From NCBI RefSeq assembly GCF_001469955.1, contig NZ_LOPU01000016.1:62001-126000 (forward strand): a stretch of DNA of 64,000 nucleotides, read 5' to 3'. This DNA comes from Haloprofundus marisrubri (GTDB taxonomy: Archaea; Halobacteriota; Halobacteria; Halobacteriales; Haloferacaceae). Below are positions 60,901-64,000 of this stretch, piece after piece; positions within the stretch are counted from its first letter, which is position 1, and each line of letters starts with the position of its first letter. The translations under genes were made by a program, and so were the position numbers. The notes below the pieces were generated by a model. It saw only the letters and a list, made by a program, of their open reading frames with translations, had not been told where the DNA came from and did no database searches.

Positions 60901-61766
60901 TAGGGTTCTAACAGCGCGGGGAGGTCGTTCACGCTGTCGACGACGGCCGCTGCGCCCGCCGATTCGTACTTTTGTCGGCCTTCTTCGCCGGTGAGGCCAC
61001 CGGTCAGCACGCCCACGCCGTGGTACGTTCGGCTCGGGTCGGATTCGGCGGCGTTCACCGCCGTTCGGACGTCGTCGAGGGTGTCGCCGACGAACGTCAC
61101 CGTCTCCGCCTCGAACCGCTCGGCGAGCGTCATCAGCGCCTTCGGGTGCGGTTTGCCCTCCTCCCAGTCGTCCATCGTGAAGCGGTGGTCGCCGTCGAGG
61201 TGGAGGCCGACTCTGTCGAGTGCGACGTCGGCTTCGGCGCTCGGTCGGCCGGTGACGACGCCGACGTCGAACCGCGAAGTGAGCGCCGAAATCGTCTCCT
61301 CGGTGAGAATGACCGGTTCGTCGTTGATGTACCCCTCCGTCTCGAACGGCGGGTCCCCGCCCTCGAACTCGCGGTAGCGGTCGCTGCCGAGGTAGAGCGC
61401 CTGAAACACCTCGTGGAGGCGTTCGGTGTCCCACTTGTCGCGGACTCTCGCCTGCGAGATGCTCGGCATGTCGGCGACGACCGACTGGGCGGCGTCGAGG
61501 CCGCCACCGCGTTCGGCGATGTGTGCCGCGAACTCCTCCGGCGGCATCTTCAGCCCTTCTCTCCGGGCGAGTACGTACAGTGCAACGGCGTACGTCAACT
61601 CCCAGTCGTTGTTGAACCCGCCGGCGTCTTTGAACGCTTGAAGCGTCTCCACCGGGACGGTCCGTCCGTACACCCGGTCGACGGACTCGACGACGGCGCG
61701 GCGGTAGGAGTCGGCGACGTCGACGAGCACTCCATCTACGTCGAGAACGACCGCGTCGGTCTGCAT
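60900..61766 (-). CDS. HAD-superfamily hydrolase (TIGR01548-like)
   Basis: 288 residues. Motif [21 protein letters not shown] near 6-25 with the nucleophile Asp, motif [18 protein letters not shown] near 168, motif [13 protein letters not shown] near 205 and [17 protein letters not shown] near 222-238. The cap is large (about 30-160). Matches the archaeal HAD group TIGR01548 (subfamily IA) from memory. The substrate is unknown. It is coupled with a small membrane protein downstream. Confidence 0.88.
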   Translation of the reverse strand: MQTDAVVLDVDGVLVDVADSYRRAVVESVDRVYGRTVPVETLQAFKDAGGFNNDWELTYAVALYVLARREGLKMPPEEFAAHIAERGGGLDAAQSVVADMPSISQARVRDKWDTERLHEVFQALYLGSDRYREFEGGDPPFETEGYINDEPVILTEETISALTSRFDVGVVTGRPSAEADVALDRVGLHLDGDHRFTMDDWEEGKPHPKALMTLAERFEAETVTFVGDTLDDVRTAVNAAESDPSRTYHGVGVLTGGLTGEEGRQKYESAGAAAVVDSVNDLPALLEP

Positions 61767-61894
61767 ACCAACCGTGCGAACCGGAGACAGGAAATGCGTT
61801 CCGGATAACCCCCGAACTCGCCGGCTTCCAACCCCGAGTCGAGAACCCCCGTGTTAGGCTCTCTCGTGTCGGCCACTCTGCATCCGTGAGTTCG

Positions 61895-62332
61895 CTACCG
61901 TCGCTTCGGTTTCGACGAGGGTCCACTGCGCACGTCGGCGTCGGCGACGTACAGCGTCTCGCCGTCCAGTTGTTCGCGTCGAACCGGGACGGTGGGTTCG
62001 TCGAAGCCGAGCGTCGTAAACAGACAGTCCGCGGAGACGGCGCGGGCCACCGCCCGAAACGGACGGTGCAGTTCCGGCGGCAGGTTCAGCGCGTACAGCG
62101 CGTCGACGCGGTAGTGGTCGCCGGGTGTCGACTCGCTGGCGGTCACGATATCGTCGCGGACGAACCGGACGCCGTCGGGAACCGGAAACTCGCGGACGTC
62201 CGTCGCGGTGACGGCGCACCCGGCGTCCGCCAACGCTCGTGCGACGTCGGGGCGACGGCCGACGCCGACCTCACAGAGCGAGTCGTACGTCGACAGTCTG
62301 GAGACGAGTGCCGATTCTCTCCGATTGTTCAC
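61895..62332 (-). CDS. UPF0146 family protein
   Basis: 145 residues from a GTG start (NNRRESALVSRL). It shows the methyltransferase-like SLCEVGVGRRPDVARALADAGCAVTATDVRE (about 18-48) and VDALYALNLPPELHRPFRAVARAVSADCLFTTLGFDEPTVP typical of UPF0146, a small archaeal family with a partial Rossmann fold. It is divergent from amzA with only 39 bases between start codons, so the promoters overlap. Function unknown. Confidence 0.85.
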   Translation of the reverse strand: MNNRRESALVSRLSTYDSLCEVGVGRRPDVARALADAGCAVTATDVREFPVPDGVRFVRDDIVTASESTPGDHYRVDALYALNLPPELHRPFRAVARAVSADCLFTTLGFDEPTVPVRREQLDGETLYVADADVRSGPSSKPKRR

Positions 62333-62371
62333 GTCGGGAAGTTTATGACAGGTCCCAACTTAACCGCTTGC

Positions 62372-62893
62372 ATGCTTGTCGACATCGTGCCTATCGGGGA
62401 CGTGCCGGCGCAGGTCAAACGAGAGGCCTCCGCCGCGCTGCGGTCGGTTTACAGTTGCGACGTGACGGTTCACGACGAGCAGGGCATCCCCGAAGGCGCG
62501 TACGACCGCAATCGAAATCAGTACCGGGCAGAGCAGTTCATCGAACTGGCGAGCCGTGTGGGCAACGGCGAGAAAAACATCGGCGTCACCCCGATGGACC
62601 TCTACTACCGACGCCGAAACTACGTCTTCGGCTTGGCGTATCTCAACGGCAACGGGTCGGTCATCTCCACGTACCGCCTCCAGACCTCTTCGGACGGTGG
62701 CATCTCGACGAAACCCGCCACCGAAGTGTTCGCCGACCGCGTTCGAAAGGAGGTCGTCCACGAAATCGGTCACACGTTCGGACTCGAACACTGCGACAAC
62801 TCCAAATGCGTCATGAGTTTCTCTCCGACCGTGCGCGAAGTCGACGTCAAAGAAGAGAACCTCTGCGGCACCTGTAGTCGAACGTTCGGCTGA
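62372..62893 (+). CDS. amzA: Archaemetzincin metalloprotease
   Basis: 173 residues from MLVDIVPIGDVPAQVKREA. The zinc motif is VVHEIGHTFGLEHCDNSKCVMSFS near 128-151 (HExxHxxGxxxC with the downstream Met-turn), and CGTCSRTF at the C-terminus adds the Cys cluster of archaemetzincin. An upstream ATG at 62345 is inside the promoter (GTTTATG, 62341-62347), so the later start is chosen. Substrates are unknown. Confidence 0.93.
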   Translation: MLVDIVPIGDVPAQVKREASAALRSVYSCDVTVHDEQGIPEGAYDRNRNQYRAEQFIELASRVGNGEKNIGVTPMDLYYRRRNYVFGLAYLNGNGSVISTYRLQTSSDGGISTKPATEVFADRVRKEVVHEIGHTFGLEHCDNSKCVMSFSPTVREVDVKEENLCGTCSRTFG

Positions 62894-62948
62894 TATCGCG
62901 GCCAATGTCGGAGCCAGTCGGTGTTCGCGTCGACTCCGCATCGCTCCC

Positions 62949-63410
62949 TCATATCGGCGTGTACGTTCCGGTCAGTGTCGTCTCTTCGAGTCTATGACCG
63001 TCCATCGCCGCCTCGATTTCCCGCTTCGTCGCCCCGGCGAAAAGCGACAGCGACGTGTCGAGTGCGTAGAGTCGGAAGCGGTAGCGATGGGTACGGTCGG
63101 GTGGGCTCGGACCGCCGTATCCCACCTCACCGAAACTGTTCTTCCCTTCGATTGCGTCGTTTCGCCCCGGTGACCACGCCTCGGGAATCGCCAGCGGTTC
63201 TGCTTCGATGTTCCAGACGAGCCAGTGGTCCCACACTTTTCCCGCCGGTTCCTCGGCGTCGGGGTCGTCGACGACGAGGACGAGCGATTTTGCCTCCTTG
63301 GGGACGCCCTCGACGTGCAATGGGGGATTGACGTTCTCGTGTTCGTAGCCGTAGCGGTCCGGTATCGACTCGCCGTCGTCGAACGCCGGACTCGTGAGTC
63401 GAAGCGGCAT
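62949..63410 (-). CDS. PEBP family (YbhB/YbcL) protein
   Basis: 153 residues from MPLRLTSPAFDDGESIPDRYG. Has VNPPLHVEGVPKEAKSLVLVVDDPDAEEP and DHWLVWNIEAEPLAIPE with the conserved His/Asp anion pocket, GYGGPSPPDRTHRYRFRLYALDTSLSL and AMDGHRLEETTLTGTYTP. PEBP proteins bind phospholipid head groups or act as protease or kinase inhibitors; function in archaea is not known. An inverted repeat at 63433-63447 lies at the promoter. Confidence 0.92.
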   Translation of the reverse strand: MPLRLTSPAFDDGESIPDRYGYEHENVNPPLHVEGVPKEAKSLVLVVDDPDAEEPAGKVWDHWLVWNIEAEPLAIPEAWSPGRNDAIEGKNSFGEVGYGGPSPPDRTHRYRFRLYALDTSLSLFAGATKREIEAAMDGHRLEETTLTGTYTPI

Positions 63411-63432
63411 GGGCGGGAGTTCGACACGCTCG

Positions 63433-63447
63433 GACAATACCCTTGTC
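63433..63447 (-). promoter_or_regulatory. Inverted repeat at the PEBP promoter
   Basis: GACAATACCCTTGTC with 5-base arms (GACAA/TTGTC) around TACCC. It includes the likely TATA-like GTATTG on the minus strand, about 25-30 bases before ATG 63410. Confidence 0.35.
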
Positions 63448-63490
63448 ACATCTTCACAATCTCGGACGAGTCTGGCGCAAAACGTACCCA

Positions 63491-64000
63491 CTACGGGTTC
63501 TCGATGCGCTCTTCGGGTGGGACGAACGACCCCACCGAGACGGTGTAGAGCGTGAGTGTCGCCACCCGGAGCAGATACGACATCAACAGTGCGATAGGCG
63601 CGAAGACGACGGCGGCGACGACGCTGGACAGCCAACGGAGCGTCTCCGCTGTGAGCGTCGGCGACATCGACGAGGGACTCTTGTACACCTGCGTGAAGCA
63701 GTAGACGACGACGAGCGCACCGAGACCGAGATAGATGAGTCGCCGCGAAAGCTGTGCGAGGTCCTGCTGGATGGCGAGCGTTTTGAAGAACTGCCGGACG
63801 GTAGCCACGCCTTTCAGCAGTTCGAGAACGTGGTCGAACTGCTCGTTTGCGTCCTCCGACAGTCTGTCGTCGTGACGTCGTTTCAGTTTGCGCGTCCTGT
63901 CGAGGTGGTCGGCGTACTCGCTGCCGAGACAGATGAGAAGCACCCTGACGGTGCTCTGTGAGTTTCGGGCCTCCGTGAGATGGTCGCCGTAGTCGACCAG
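63491..64000 (-). CDS. Membrane protein, cut by window end
   Basis: The frame is open to the last base of the window, so the gene starts upstream; the GTG at 63943 is not its beginning (LVDYGDHLTEARNSQSTVR precedes it in frame). The visible part has a charged N-terminal region (RTRKLKRRHDD) and two hydrophobic segments (about 72-89 and 107-132 after 63943) that anchor it in the membrane; C-terminus acidic. No family recognised. Confidence 0.65.
   Translation of the reverse strand: MVDYGDHLTEARNSQSTVRVLLICLGSEYADHLDRTRKLKRRHDDRLSEDANEQFDHVLELLKGVATVRQFFKTLAIQQDLAQLSRRLIYLGLGALVVVYCFTQVYKSPSSMSPTLTAETLRWLSSVVAAVVFAPIALLMSYLLRVATLTLYTVSVGSFVPPEERIENP

Noticed and set aside
1-64000. CRISPR arrays, insertion sequences, rRNA operons, replication origin
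   Set aside because: No regularly spaced repeats with spacers, no transposase, integrase or Cas-like protein, no rRNA sequence and no Orc1/Cdc6 gene or ORB-like repeats were seen.

Overview
The window is a chromosomal segment of a halophilic archaeon, most likely of the Haloferacales (Haloferax/Halogeometricum-like). The evidence is GC-rich DNA, very acidic proteins, many genes whose start codon lies about 25-30 nt downstream of a TATA-like box with no ribosome binding site (leaderless), and archaeal or haloarchaeal marker genes: thermosome, aRF1, TiaS, CDP-archaeol synthase, archaemetzincin, the HTH/CTP-dependent riboflavin kinase RbkR, HalOD1 and Bat-type HTH proteins, and F420-linked enzymes. 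I see no rRNA, CRISPR array, transposase or integrase. One tRNA (Ser, GGA) is present. No stretch over 300 bases lacks a gene.

Layout. 1-11.6 kb: acyl-CoA degradation, with two AMP-forming acyl-CoA ligases, an SDR, an LLM flavin/F420 oxidoreductase coupled to an acyl-CoA dehydrogenase, enoyl-CoA hydratase, quinone reductase, a DUF35/thiolase pair and an AtoE-type short-chain fatty acid transporter. 11.7-22.1 kb: small membrane proteins, ornithine cyclodeaminase/alanine dehydrogenase, a lipoprotein, the thermosome, tRNA-Ser, a PRC-barrel protein, RidA, threonine dehydratase, a GGCT-like protein and a MATE exporter. 22.1-31.5 kb: a HalOD1 protein, a giant PAS/GAF/Bat-HTH regulator, citrate synthase, a duplicated PhoU/TrkA-C protein and an MFS transporter.

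31.56-34.64 kb is the most unusual locus. A CHAT-type (caspase/separase-like) protease sits in an operon behind a degenerate RecA/KaiC-like protein (DUF7504-like), and a 44-aa signal-peptide-like protein (DUF7503-like) is encoded convergently with no base between the two stop codons. AT-rich promoters sharing the 8-mer TTAGTTAA flank both ends.

34.7-48.2 kb: a deacylase of the AstE/ASPA family, threonine synthase-like and methyltransferase genes, TiaS, an HTH regulator, glutaredoxin with a duplicated 3' end, an arylsulfotransferase-like protein, a purine block (two NCS2 permeases, a PRTase-type regulator and PyrE) and CarS. 48.3-64 kb: proline dehydrogenase, DUF502, branched-chain aminotransferase, an epimerase, the ribB-rbkR operon with a palindromic operator, ArgS, a MinD4-like ATPase with a long acidic tail, aRF1, a cupin, F420:NADP reductase, a HAD hydrolase, UPF0146, archaemetzincin, a PEBP protein and a membrane protein cut by the window end.

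Non-coding structure includes a ~112-bp element found twice behind minus-strand genes (14.8 and 47.6 kb) with a compensatory base-pair change, an exact 60-bp duplication of the glutaredoxin 3' end around a 98-bp terminator-like insert, and four AGTCGG boxes at exact 11-bp spacing upstream of the MinD-like gene.
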